A model generated the notes under the pieces. The model worked only from the letters and a program-made list of their open reading frames with translations. It searched no databases and was not told the DNA's origin. Shown here one piece after another: positions 34,722 to 43,625 of a stretch of 64,000 nucleotides of DNA (position 1 is its first letter; the number at the start of each line of letters is the position of its first letter). This DNA comes from Planctomycetota bacterium (GTDB lineage: Bacteria; Planctomycetota; PUPC01; JACPCR01): NCBI GenBank assembly GCA_027625095.1, contig JAQBXN010000017.1, forward strand, positions 31,213-95,212, given 5' to 3'. Position numbers and translations under genes: made by a program.

Positions 34722-35960
34722 ATGGAAAATCCAAAAATCAGAAACACCATTATTGCAGAGCCGTTCGGCCAATCCGAAGGTGGAGAACAAGTCTTTAGAA
34801 TACGCGATCATCTTATCTTTAAGGGGCCAGCATTGGGAGTAGGGCGTCTCCATGTCGTGCTCTTACAGATGTTCGACGGGACTCGTTCGCTGACCGATGT
34901 GCAGGCCGAGCTTACCAGAGCGCTCGGGGGGCAGCTTTTTCCAAGAGACGTTCTCGAAGATTTTGTTCAAGCGCTTGATGAAAGCCTGTTCCTTGACAAC
35001 GAAAATTTCAAGACAGCATTTGACGCGATGATGACCGATCTGCGGAGTTCGCCACGACCGCCCATCTGTGCCGGCGGTTCGTATGCCGAAGATCCAGCGA
35101 TTCTCCTGAAGCAGCTCTCTTCCTATTTCGCTCATCCCCAAGGCCCTGGAAGGCCTGATGGCAAAAAGACCACCAAGCCCATAAAGGCAATTGTTGCCCC
35201 GCACATTGATTACAACCGAGGAGGCTTCTCATACGCACACGCCTACCGGCAACTGAAAGAAGCACCTCCTGTCGAACTCTTCATCATTCTCGGCACTGGC
35301 CATGCCGGCCCTCGGGGCGAGTTTGTGTTCTCGCAGCAGGACTTCGAAACCCCGCTCGGCATCGTAGAGACGGATCGTGATTTCATCCAAAGACTGCAGG
35401 CAAAATTGGAAGTGGACCTTTGCGAAGAAGAGTTTCTGCATATCGACGAACACTCGATCGAGTTGCAACTCGTATTCTTGCAGGAGACGTATGGCGTCGA
35501 GAATTGTCCGAAGATTGTTCCTGTCCTGTGCGGCGGATTTCACCGGCAAATGATGGAAGGCAAGGTACCAACCGACGAACCTCAGGTTGCAAAGTTCATC
35601 AGCGCTCTTCGTGAAACGATCGGCGAGAGCGAAAAGAACATTTGCGTCATGGCCAGCGCGGACCTCAGCCATGTTGGCCCGCATTTCGGCGACAAGGATG
35701 TGGAAGTCAGCGAGGAGTTTCTGTCTGGGATTGGTTCCGAAGATTTGGAAATGCTTGAAGTGGCCCTCAAACGTGACCCCGATGATTTTTTTCGACACGT
35801 TCAAAGGGATCAAAACAGCCGGCGAGTCTGTGGGCTGGCTTCCATTTACACCATGCTGAGTGTGACCGATACGGAAGAATCTGAACTCCTGAATTACGGG
35901 CAAACAGATCAGCCCACCGGCGACCTGGCGGTGACTTTTTGCAGCATGACTTTCCGGTAG
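34722..35960 (+). CDS. MEMO-family protein (AmmeMemoRadiSam protein B) with N-terminal extension
   Basis: 412 residues. Residues about 110-412 are the MEMO fold, related to non-haem iron dioxygenases; putative metal ligands H161 (APHIDY), H244 (EHSIELQL) and C370 (RRVCGLAS) are all present. Residues 20-100 form an extra domain with the look of a small PqqD-like winged helix (LLQMFDGTRSLTDVQAELTRAL...DVLEDFVQALDESLFL). The partner genes of the AmmeMemoRadiSam set (AMMECR1 and radical SAM) are not in the window. The biochemical role of the family is unsettled. It lies 67 bases before the epimerase gene, same strand. Confidence 0.87.
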   Translation: MENPKIRNTIIAEPFGQSEGGEQVFRIRDHLIFKGPALGVGRLHVVLLQMFDGTRSLTDVQAELTRALGGQLFPRDVLEDFVQALDESLFLDNENFKTAFDAMMTDLRSSPRPPICAGGSYAEDPAILLKQLSSYFAHPQGPGRPDGKKTTKPIKAIVAPHIDYNRGGFSYAHAYRQLKEAPPVELFIILGTGHAGPRGEFVFSQQDFETPLGIVETDRDFIQRLQAKLEVDLCEEEFLHIDEHSIELQLVFLQETYGVENCPKIVPVLCGGFHRQMMEGKVPTDEPQVAKFISALRETIGESEKNICVMASADLSHVGPHFGDKDVEVSEEFLSGIGSEDLEMLEVALKRDPDDFFRHVQRDQNSRRVCGLASIYTMLSVTDTEESELLNYGQTDQPTGDLAVTFCSMTFR

Positions 35961-36026
35961 CCGGTATCCAGAATATCGGTGACGATTCGTTACAGCCTTT
36001 CGCAATTCCTCCGTATCTCTTCCTAA

Positions 36027-36968
36027 ATGCCAAGAATCCTTATTACCGGCTCCAGCGGTCAAATTGGAACCAATCTGTTCCATCATCTGTCTAACATCGG
36101 TGGGTACTCTGTGATTGGGGTCGACAAGCGACCGAACAACTGGGAAGCGGATCTCGAAACACATCTTGTCGATCTGACGGATGCGGAGCGATCAGAGTCC
36201 TTCGCAAGGCAGCATCTTGATGATGTAGATCTGGTGGTGCACCTTGCAGCCTACGCAAAGGTGTTCGAACTCGTCGAGCATCCCGAACGTGCACTTGAAA
36301 ACATCACGATGACTTTTCGTGCACTCGAACTCTGTCGAGCAAGAAAAATTCCAATAATCTTCGGCAGTTCCCGTGAAGTTTATGGCGATATCGAGCGAAT
36401 CATTACCGGCGAATCCGACGCTGACTTTGTCATCGCCGAAAGCCCGTATTCCGCCAGCAAAATTTCCGGTGAAGCTCTCACCGATTCGTATGCCCGTTGC
36501 TACGGACTCCACTATCTGACATTTCGATTCAGCAATGTTTACGGTCGTTTTGACAATGACCTGGAGAGAATGACCCGCGTCATGCCGCTATTTATTGACA
36601 AGATCTCGAAAGGCGAGGAAGTCACGGTCTTTGGCAAGGATAAAGTGCTTGACTTCACTTATGTGGATGATTGTGTGAGTGGGATTGGACTTGCGATTGA
36701 CAGCCTGCTCTCGAGCAAAGTGACGAATCAGACCTTCAATCTGGCAAGAGGCGAAGGTTCGACCCTTGTCGAGCTTGCGGAGGGAATTGCCGACGAGCTT
36801 GGCAAGCCACTCAAGATGAATACCCGGCCGAGCCGCCCAGGGGAAGTGACCCATTACATCGCTAACATCGGCAAGGCCAGATCTCTCCTTAAATATGACC
36901 CGAAGGTCTCGCTTCGTGAAGGAATACGGCGGACAGTGGCCTGGTGGAGAGAATCGGGTCTCTTGTAG
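36027..36968 (+). CDS. NAD-dependent epimerase/dehydratase (extended SDR)
   Basis: 313 residues. Rossmann motif G-x2-G-x2-G at G8, G11, G14 (ITGSSGQIG). Catalytic Y141 and K145 (YSASK) follow GSSREVYG, which supplies the Ser/Thr. FRFSNVYGRFDND and VTVFGKDKVLDFTYVDDCV are typical of UDP-sugar epimerases and dehydratases. The exact nucleotide sugar cannot be told. It probably acts in surface polysaccharide synthesis in the cytoplasm. It shares strand and close spacing with the MEMO gene. Confidence 0.92.
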   Translation: MPRILITGSSGQIGTNLFHHLSNIGGYSVIGVDKRPNNWEADLETHLVDLTDAERSESFARQHLDDVDLVVHLAAYAKVFELVEHPERALENITMTFRALELCRARKIPIIFGSSREVYGDIERIITGESDADFVIAESPYSASKISGEALTDSYARCYGLHYLTFRFSNVYGRFDNDLERMTRVMPLFIDKISKGEEVTVFGKDKVLDFTYVDDCVSGIGLAIDSLLSSKVTNQTFNLARGEGSTLVELAEGIADELGKPLKMNTRPSRPGEVTHYIANIGKARSLLKYDPKVSLREGIRRTVAWWRESGLL

Positions 36969-37669
36969 GTACCGGGCTGGGGCCCCAGTCCCAAAAAGAT
37001 TCGCTGATTCCTTGTAGGTCCGGATTCCAATCGGGACAAGAAGACATCAAAGACCCAGGCGGGTTGTTAACGACGCATCCGGGGTGGCTACTTTGAAACG
37101 CTGCCAGAGATGTTGAAAACAAAGTCTCAACTGCCGGTTTCACCGTTGGTCGTCACGTCTCTGAAAAACCGCTGCCCCCAGCACCGGTAGATTAAGAAAG
37201 TTTGTCGCTTTCCCGCCTTGCAGACGATTCCAACCGGTGTGGGGGCAAAAATTCTATTCGTGAGATTCGACTACTCTATTCCTGCCCTTCGCTCCGGTTA
37301 GATTATCGCAACTCAGCAGATCCCCTTTAATCAAGGGGATGTTGCTCCGTTCTTCTTGCCAGCGGGCCGAACACCAGCCGGTTCCAGTCGATCCGACATC
37401 TATTTGATCCATGACTTAGAAATTCTCTTGCTCATGGTCGGACGCATCTGCCGCAGGTGGGTAAGAAGCTTCTCCGTATTTCTCACGAATCCTTCACTCA
37501 AGACTGAATGTAAAGTGGGAGGCTTCAAGGCCCGCTCAAATCATTCAAGTGATTTAGTCGTATATACTTAATCGGCACTTCTAATCTTTTCTCCCGCATC
37601 TCGAAAATTTCTCTGCAAGCGGGTCAAAAGACCGGCAATCTCATTGCTTCTGTCACCGGGGAATCATTG
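36969..37669. other. Intergenic region of about 700 bases
   Basis: No gene supported. Contains an imperfect inverted repeat TGCCCCCAGCACCGGT (about 37171-37186) facing ACCGGTGTGGGGGCA (about 37234-37248), and a perfect 8-bp hairpin ATCCCCTT-TAATC-AAGGGGAT (37320-37340). A 71-codon frame at 37356-37571 has no ribosome-binding site. The promoter of the PKD protein gene should lie near the right end. Confidence 0.5.
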
Positions 37670-40249
37670 ATGCATCGTACAAGACTCCTCTTATCAATCG
37701 TGATCTCTTTCCTGATTTGTGGATCGGAAGTTGGTGCCAACAACTCTGTTTCAGAGCAGGCATCATTGCCTCCACAGGGAAAGTTCATCTATCTGAAAAA
37801 AGACGCGGCCCAAAATGAACAGGCAAGACCCCTGCAGATCGTCTTCTTCCGATTCCCGGCGAGTCTGAACGAACAAATCTATATTCGTGTATTCGATCCG
37901 GATGTCTCAGGAGTTCACGACCTCAGTGGTGATGTGGTCGGATCGACCAAGTTTGAAATCTATGGCGGCAAGAATGCCTACACCGATGCGCAGGCCCGCC
38001 TGGTCTTCCCGGAGGTCGAGCAACAGGGAAATCTCCTTGCATCAAAGACTTTCGCCTCTGAGTTTGACAACAAATGGTATGAGTTTGGACCCTTCGATGT
38101 GGCGCAAGGGGAGAAAGAGGAAGAATGGAGTTATTTCAAGTTTGTCGCGCATGCCTTGACTGGCACCGGGGAGAATCGCTTCCGGGTGGAGGCGACACCA
38201 GCCAATGCGGCGGAGGCTCTTTGCTACAACGCGTCCGTCCTCGTTCCGAAGGACAGTGACGGTTTGCAGCTCTACCTGAAATCGGGTGGCCTGCAGATCA
38301 TTGGAGTCAGCGCGCCGTATGATCCCTTACTCGGCACGGCCACCATAAATTCAATAAAAAGAAAGATTCGGCTCTCCGTTCCCAAGCAGGGGGGATGGGC
38401 TCGATACGATCTGGATCTTATTGAGGAGGAAACAAAGAAACGGTTGGTTTATTCCTTCAGCAATAGCGGAAAGGAAGATACCCGACTCCTCTTTACGTTT
38501 ACTGATGCAAAGGGATATCCGCTGCCGTTATTCAGCTCAGAATCGCCCATGGCTTTCAGTGCTCCTGAGCCAAATGAGCCGGTAAAGCATGAACACAAAG
38601 CCGTAGAATCTCCGGTGGTTAAGACAAACAGTCAGCCATCCGAATCCCACTTACCTGTAAAGGAAACCAGGGCAGTCGATCCGAATCTGACATTTGTGTT
38701 TGACGCCTCCAGTTCGTTTGACCCTGACAATGACCAATTAAGCTTCGAATGGGACTTCGGCGATGGTTCTCCCAATGTCCAGAAGGTAAAAGCGAATCAC
38801 ACATTCGAGCGTGCTGGCTCATACAAGGTCACGCTCACAGTCAGCGACGGTTCGAAGGCAGCTAATGGTTCGAGTCAGCTCAGCCAATTGGTTCACGTGA
38901 ATATACCGCCTGTCATTAAAGCAATAACGCCGAAATATGTCCGAACCGGCGCCTCCGGCGCATTTGACGCATCCAGCAGCACGGATTCTCCCGGAGAAAT
39001 GCTCTCCTATAAATGGGATTTTGGGGATGAAGCTACTGCAACCGATGCGAAGAGTAATCACGTCTACATCAAGGGCGGCACCTACAAAGTCCGGCTAACG
39101 GTGAGTGACAACCGGAACCTGAAAAACTCCAGCACGAAGCTGGAGAGCGAAGTCGTTGTCAATACTCCTCCCGTAGCGAAAGCCACCTGGGAAAAGCTTG
39201 AAGGAACTGATGGGAACACAACCACAGTGATCCTGGATGCATCTGGGTCTTCAGATCCGGACGGCGATAAACTTGAATACCTCTGGGAGTTTGCTGGCGG
39301 CGGTACCATGGAAGGGCAGCGCGTAAGCAGGACGTTCACCAATTCAGGGACTCATACAGCTCAACTTGTCGTCAGGGATAATTCCGGCACGCCGTTTAAT
39401 TCGAGCGGTGCCACCATTCAAATCAAGCTGAACAGTGCACCCAATGCTATCGCCTCAGTCCCGGACTCAGGCTTCCGTGGCGAAGAATTGGTTTTTGATG
39501 CCAGTGGCTCAACAGATCCGGACGGAGATAAACTTTCCTACCTCTGGAGTTTTGGTGACGGAAAGAACGAGCAGGGACAGAAAGTGACGCATCGCTACGG
39601 AAGCTCCGGCCAATACAACGTCATGCTCACAGTAGATGACGGACAACAGACGAGAAGTGTCATTGAGGTTGTTCGAATTCAGACTTCAGAGGTCAAAGCT
39701 GCCTTAACCGCCGACAATTCCGTAGTGGGACGCCCTCAGAATTACGTGGCGGTCATTGAAGGTGAAGAGACAGGACTGCGGTTTCAATGGGAATTTGGGG
39801 ATGGGTCAAGATATTTCGGAAAAGAGGCCCGACATAAGTATGCGAAGGCGGGAACCTACCTGGTGCAATTTACGGTTCACGAGGGCGCGGAGCCGGCATA
39901 CATCGCCAAAGTCAGCAAGACCGTGCACGCTAATACGCCGCCCACCCCTGTTCTTCTCACTGTGGATGAGCCGTGCTGTCCTGGAAGGACCATCCGTTTT
40001 GATGCGTCCCAATCAAAAGACGCTGATGGACACCAATTGACCTATTTCTGGGATTTCGGTGATGGGAATGTAAGTGAAAAGGCAAGTCCGACTCACGCCT
40101 ACACCAAAGGCGGTGTCTTCAAGGTTGATCTCACCGTCACAGACGAGTCAGGTTTGCCGGGAAGTTCCGCCAGTACTTCACGGACCGTGAACATCAATCG
40201 AAGCCCGGTGCCAGTCATACACTTCGCCACTTTAGGTGAATCGAATTGA
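37670..40249 (+). CDS. Secreted protein with about six PKD domains
   Basis: 859 residues with a signal peptide (MHRTRLLLSIVISFLICGSEVGA). The N-terminal 300 residues are a beta-rich domain I do not recognise. From about 330 onward there are six PKD-type repeats with the WDFGDG or similar core: FEWDFGDGSP, YKWDFGDEAT, YLWEFAGGGT, YLWSFGDGKN, FQWEFGDGSR and YFWDFGDGNV. PKD domains mediate binding to polysaccharides or proteins outside the cell. The protein ends abruptly after NRSPVPVIHF, which looks like the start of a seventh repeat, so the C-terminus may be truncated. I use the ATG at 37670 rather than the TTG one codon earlier. Confidence 0.88.
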   Translation: MHRTRLLLSIVISFLICGSEVGANNSVSEQASLPPQGKFIYLKKDAAQNEQARPLQIVFFRFPASLNEQIYIRVFDPDVSGVHDLSGDVVGSTKFEIYGGKNAYTDAQARLVFPEVEQQGNLLASKTFASEFDNKWYEFGPFDVAQGEKEEEWSYFKFVAHALTGTGENRFRVEATPANAAEALCYNASVLVPKDSDGLQLYLKSGGLQIIGVSAPYDPLLGTATINSIKRKIRLSVPKQGGWARYDLDLIEEETKKRLVYSFSNSGKEDTRLLFTFTDAKGYPLPLFSSESPMAFSAPEPNEPVKHEHKAVESPVVKTNSQPSESHLPVKETRAVDPNLTFVFDASSSFDPDNDQLSFEWDFGDGSPNVQKVKANHTFERAGSYKVTLTVSDGSKAANGSSQLSQLVHVNIPPVIKAITPKYVRTGASGAFDASSSTDSPGEMLSYKWDFGDEATATDAKSNHVYIKGGTYKVRLTVSDNRNLKNSSTKLESEVVVNTPPVAKATWEKLEGTDGNTTTVILDASGSSDPDGDKLEYLWEFAGGGTMEGQRVSRTFTNSGTHTAQLVVRDNSGTPFNSSGATIQIKLNSAPNAIASVPDSGFRGEELVFDASGSTDPDGDKLSYLWSFGDGKNEQGQKVTHRYGSSGQYNVMLTVDDGQQTRSVIEVVRIQTSEVKAALTADNSVVGRPQNYVAVIEGEETGLRFQWEFGDGSRYFGKEARHKYAKAGTYLVQFTVHEGAEPAYIAKVSKTVHANTPPTPVLLTVDEPCCPGRTIRFDASQSKDADGHQLTYFWDFGDGNVSEKASPTHAYTKGGVFKVDLTVTDESGLPGSSASTSRTVNINRSPVPVIHFATLGESN

Positions 40250-40296
40250 CGCGGTTTGATGATTGCTCTCCCAGCGAGGCAAGCTTCTGACGCCCC

Positions 40297-41184
40297 CTAT
40301 TCGCCGAGCACTCCGTGTTCGTTGCCGCCAGCGGCCGGTGCGTCCTCTTTGTCCCCTTCCGGTCGGGCGTTGTTGTCTCCACGCTTGAGTTCCTTGTCGT
40401 AGTAGAGACACCAGTCAAGCCTCGATTCGAGATCCTGGAGATTCCCTTTCTCCTTCTCCTTCAGATAACGCCTCGTCTTCCTGTTCAGCATGTTGTAGAA
40501 GCCGCGGGCTTCCGGGTCGGGATGGTCGCGCCACCAGCATTCATCAATTACGGTACAGTTGCTCAGGTATGGCCGGCCTCGATGGCCATAATAAATCTGG
40601 ATGCTCTTCCGCTCGGCGACGGTCTCCCGCACGGTAGCAGTGTGGAGGCAAGAGACATTAAAGAGCACGGCGGTGCCCGGCGGGCCGTGAAAGTCCACAA
40701 TTCCATTTCGTTCCAGCTGTGGCTCAATCTCCAGGATTGGAGCATCAGCGGATTCGGGCGACATGGAAAAGCAGTGAGTTCCCTCATGGACGTCGCTCAG
40801 GTAGAGCATCAGTTGGATGTAATCCATACGCAGCGGGTGTTCCTTCCAGTGCGGTTTATCACGATGCCATCCACGACGGAGTTCGCCCTCGTAGGCGGCC
40901 ATGTGTCGGAGGCAGACCTCTCCGAGGCAAACCGGCCCGCCCATCAATTCCTCGATAATGGCCAGGAGCTTCGGATGTCGCAGGAGTTCATCGATATCGG
41001 GGGCTGAAATCAGGGCATCACAATTGATCGACTGGTGAAGGCCAGACCCCGGCCACATTCGGGCAAAGTTGTCCCGATCACTTTCATATAGCTCTGTGTA
41101 ACGGGCGACCTCATCTTTGGTGAACAGGCCGGGAATGACCAGGTAGCCGTTCTCTTGGAAAAATTTATAGGTATCGGAAGCCAT
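40297..41184 (-). CDS. Phytanoyl-CoA dioxygenase (PhyH) family protein
   Basis: 295 residues. Fe(II)/2-oxoglutarate-dependent oxygenase with the facial triad H107-x-D109 (GWHRDKPHW) and H181 (LHTATVRE), plus R192 positioned for 2-oxoglutarate. N-terminal FFQENGYLVIPGLFTKDEV is the typical PhyH opening. The substrate is unknown; the family in this group is expanded and ranges over small molecules. The C-terminal 30 residues are low-complexity and polar. Monocistronic. Confidence 0.9.
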   Translation of the reverse strand: MASDTYKFFQENGYLVIPGLFTKDEVARYTELYESDRDNFARMWPGSGLHQSINCDALISAPDIDELLRHPKLLAIIEELMGGPVCLGEVCLRHMAAYEGELRRGWHRDKPHWKEHPLRMDYIQLMLYLSDVHEGTHCFSMSPESADAPILEIEPQLERNGIVDFHGPPGTAVLFNVSCLHTATVRETVAERKSIQIYYGHRGRPYLSNCTVIDECWWRDHPDPEARGFYNMLNRKTRRYLKEKEKGNLQDLESRLDWCLYYDKELKRGDNNARPEGDKEDAPAAGGNEHGVLGE

Positions 41185-41204
41185 GCTGGAATCTCTTTGA
41201 AAGT

Positions 41205-41247
41205 AATACTGCCGACCACACCCCAGGGTGGTGTGGTCGGCAGTATT
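41205..41247. repeat. Perfect 18-bp hairpin upstream of the PhyH gene
   Basis: AATACTGCCGACCACACC (41205-41222) pairs perfectly with GGTGTGGTCGGCAGTATT (41230-41247) around the 7-base loop CCAGGGT. It lies 20 bases before the PhyH start on the minus strand and has no T-run. It may be a repeat or a leader structure. Confidence 0.75.
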
Positions 41248-41308
41248 GGCAAATCCAGGAAGCGAATCAATGCTGAAACAAAAGCTAATTTGAATTCAGC
41301 TCGCCGCC

Positions 41309-41407
41309 GTCACGAACTCACCCTCACAACCTTCCCTGAGTCCGCGGCTTCTTGTGCGCACAGGCACGTCTCCGTCACGGTCAGGATATCCTCCTGAAGT
41401 TTCTTAC
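41309..41407 (-). pseudogene. Duplicated 3' end of the Gfo/Idh/MocA gene at 42525
   Basis: 99 bases identical at 98 positions to 42524-42622, which is the last third of a hundred codons of the oxidoreductase (translating to the C-terminal LQEDILT-TETCLCAQEAADSG...). No upstream coding sequence continues, so it is a gene remnant. The DUF433/DUF5615 pair lies between the two copies. Confidence 0.85.
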
Positions 41408-41537
41408 GGCTGCCTTCGGCCGCAACCAAAGCCGACGAAATATTGCTCTTAATCTTCCGGAGGCACTGGCACTGGACGAGGGCACTGGATCATGAATAAT
41501 TGAACCAGTCAACACAGCCAAACAAGGAGACCGAACG

Positions 41538-41837
41538 ATGAGTGCAACGACAGGATATCGACACATAACAACGGACAGCGGTGGAACACCACGGATTGGA
41601 CGTACTCGATACAAGGTCATTCACCTGGCTGGCGAGCATTATCACTATGGTTGGACTGGCGAAGAGATTCTCCGACAACACCCGGACCTGAAACCGGAAC
41701 AAGTCTACGCTGCATTGACTTATTTCTACGACCATCACGATGAGCTGGTCAGGGAACTGAAGGAATCGGCCCAGGAAGTAAATGCGCAGCGGTCTCATCA
41801 GAAGTTGTCCCGCGCGGAACTGCTTGCGAGAAAATAA
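41538..41837 (+). CDS. DUF433 antitoxin-like protein
   Basis: 99 residues. The DUF433 winged-helix-like signature is clear: GYRHITTDSGGTPRIGRTRYKV, then GWTGEEILRQHPDLKPEQVYAALTYFYDH. These proteins are usually encoded just before a DUF5615 PIN-like protein and are thought to be antitoxins. AAGGAG lies about 8 bases before the ATG. The stop abuts the next start with no gap. The pair sits between two copies of a 99-bp oxidoreductase fragment. Confidence 0.9.
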   Translation: MSATTGYRHITTDSGGTPRIGRTRYKVIHLAGEHYHYGWTGEEILRQHPDLKPEQVYAALTYFYDHHDELVRELKESAQEVNAQRSHQKLSRAELLARK

Positions 41838-42188
41838 ATGGCGCTTTCGCTTTACATGGATGTCCACATTCCCTCCGCGGTCACCGAGGGTCTCAGGCGA
41901 ATGGGCATTGACGTGTTGACCAGCCAGGAGGACGGGACCAGGGAAGCGCAGGATGATGCATTGCTGGCTCGTGCCACGGAGTTGGGTCGGATTCTCTTTT
42001 CACAGGACCAAGACCTGCTTGGCATTGCATCTGTGTGGCAATCCAAAGAGAAGCCTTTCTCAGGTCTGGTGTTCGCACATCAGGAGGGAGCCAGTATTGG
42101 GCGGTGCATTGAGGACATCGAGTTGATTGCCCTATGTTGCTCGGAAGGCGAAGTTGCGAATCAGGTAATCTTTCTGCCGCTTGACTGA
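41838..42188 (+). CDS. DUF5615 PIN-like toxin
   Basis: 116 residues of the PIN-like DUF5615 family, putative ribonuclease. Acidic residues expected for the metal site: D8 in LYMDVHIPSAV, the Asp/Glu run SQEDGTREAQDDALLARA, and LFSQDQDLLGIA. Directly follows DUF433 (TAA then ATG), forming a typical type II toxin-antitoxin operon. Toxicity is inference from the family pairing. Confidence 0.88.
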   Translation: MALSLYMDVHIPSAVTEGLRRMGIDVLTSQEDGTREAQDDALLARATELGRILFSQDQDLLGIASVWQSKEKPFSGLVFAHQEGASIGRCIEDIELIALCCSEGEVANQVIFLPLD

Positions 42189-42239
42189 AGAAACAAATTG
42201 AATGGCCTACATCCGATCATCGGAACCACACTTCATGGT

Positions 42240-42345
42240 GACGATGCCGCCGGCCGTAGCTCTGGCCTCCAGGCCGGAGTGATTTTTCTGCGAACCTGAC
42301 GGCCCGCTTACACCGCCCTTGAGGGCAGCGCTACGTTGGACACCG
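42240..42345. repeat. Palindromic repeat remnant
   Basis: Contains GGCCTCCAGGCC and CGCCCTTGAGGGCAGCGCTACG, resembling modules of the nested inverted-repeat elements, but without matching termini. Probably a decayed copy. Confidence 0.35.
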
Positions 42346-42362
42346 AAGGTCTTACTGACTCA

Positions 42363-42497
42363 CAGGTGAAACTTGCCGGCCTCGTTGACCTTATTCTGTG
42401 CCCCTCCATTGAGCACAAACTCATCCCGCTTTTCCCAGCCGTCTACCGCGAGGTCTATGACCATTTTCGGCACATTGTACGTTAGCGTCTTCGGCTA
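42363..42497 (-). pseudogene. Possible gene fragment upstream of the oxidoreductase stop
   Basis: On the minus strand a 45-codon frame ending in TGA near 42363 reads with a natural-looking composition (PKMVIDLAVDGWEKRDEF, then NEAGKFHL). It starts from a stop, not a start, and has no homologue I recognise. It lies in the stretch between the toxin-antitoxin pair and the intact oxidoreductase, so it may be part of a broken gene. Confidence 0.3.
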
Positions 42498-42524
42498 TGA
42501 TCTCGTCGTGTGGTTCATTTCTTG

Positions 42525-43541
42525 TCACGAACTCACCCTCACAACCTTCCCTGAGTCCGCGGCTTCTTGTGCGCACAGGCACGTCTCCGTCATGGTCAGG
42601 ATATCCTCCTGAAGTTTCTTACCGACTGGCCCACGCTTCTCAGCCAACAACTCATTAAAGAAGTTTTCAAATACTGGCGTCCATTCGGGCAGCGCTACAT
42701 TCACATGGTCAGATTCAGCCGTCGTCACTTGCAGTGTGTTTCTGGAAATACTGGCCTCGGCGACCGCCTTCGTGCCAACCAACCGAATCCAATCATCGCC
42801 GTGGGAAGAAGCGCCCTTGGGACGGAAATAATCCATGCTGATCGTGGCGTGGCCCCCGCCGGTCAGGCCCAGGACAACGCCTGCATGATCCGGACAGTCA
42901 GACCATTCATCCGGGTTGATCTGATTTGATTCCATGGCGACGGCAGAGGTAAAACTCTCGCCGGTTGCCGCCATGATGAAACTCATGGCGTGAACGCCAA
43001 CCCAGCCCATGATGCCGCCATTCGCCTTTGTAAATCGCCACGCGCGCTCGTCGTTCCAGGGGTAGGACTTTCGAGCGTTCACCATGACCACTTTGCCGAT
43101 GGTACCGTCATCAACCAGCGCTCGGATTGCCTGTAGAGTTGGCTGGCCGCAGTTGTTGCTCATGGTGCTGATGCAAAAGACATCGTTGGCATTGATAGCT
43201 GCCTTGAGTTCTTCAAAGCGTTTACGATTGGGCACCAATGGTTTTTCAGCGATGACATGCACTCCAGCGTTGAGCGCGTCCAGGATGCAATCGGTTAAGA
43301 GGTCAAGGCGGGTGCTGATGATGGCGACGTCCGGTTTGATCGCAGAAAGCATGGCCCTGTGGTCATCGAATATCTGCGAGTCATCCGCGGCGCTTGCATG
43401 CTTCCGTAAGAAACTCGGGTCCTCTTCGGCGTGCGCTTTCGCCAGGGCCACGAGCTTGACGTTGTCCATGCTATTCATGGCCTGAATGGGCGTGCCCAGA
43501 TGGCCCCATGCACCGATGGTGACGACTTTGAGATTGTTCAT
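42525..43541 (-). CDS. Gfo/Idh/MocA-family oxidoreductase
   Basis: 338 residues. N-terminal Rossmann fold MNNLKVVTIGAWGHLGTPI, with a slightly atypical G-x-W-G-H-L-G loop. The EKP motif is intact in VHVIAEKPLVPNRKRFEEL. GGIMGWVGVHAMSFIMAATG carries the active-site His region and GGHATISMDYFRP is in the C-terminal domain. It uses NAD(P) on an unknown sugar. The last 99 bases are duplicated at 41309-41407. It lies head-to-head with the large secreted glycosidase-like gene at 43626, 84 bases apart. Confidence 0.9.
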   Translation of the reverse strand: MNNLKVVTIGAWGHLGTPIQAMNSMDNVKLVALAKAHAEEDPSFLRKHASAADDSQIFDDHRAMLSAIKPDVAIISTRLDLLTDCILDALNAGVHVIAEKPLVPNRKRFEELKAAINANDVFCISTMSNNCGQPTLQAIRALVDDGTIGKVVMVNARKSYPWNDERAWRFTKANGGIMGWVGVHAMSFIMAATGESFTSAVAMESNQINPDEWSDCPDHAGVVLGLTGGGHATISMDYFRPKGASSHGDDWIRLVGTKAVAEASISRNTLQVTTAESDHVNVALPEWTPVFENFFNELLAEKRGPVGKKLQEDILTMTETCLCAQEAADSGKVVRVSS

Positions 43542-43625
43542 ATCTGGCGGGTAATTGATTCTGGAATCTATAAGTGACAGGTATGCTCTTTCGGATTACA
43601 AATTCGTTCCTCACATGCCTGTCCT

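Noticed and set aside
36969..37669. Riboswitch in the gap before the PKD protein
   Set aside because: Checked by eye for a c-di-GMP or other class consensus; only simple inverted repeats are present.
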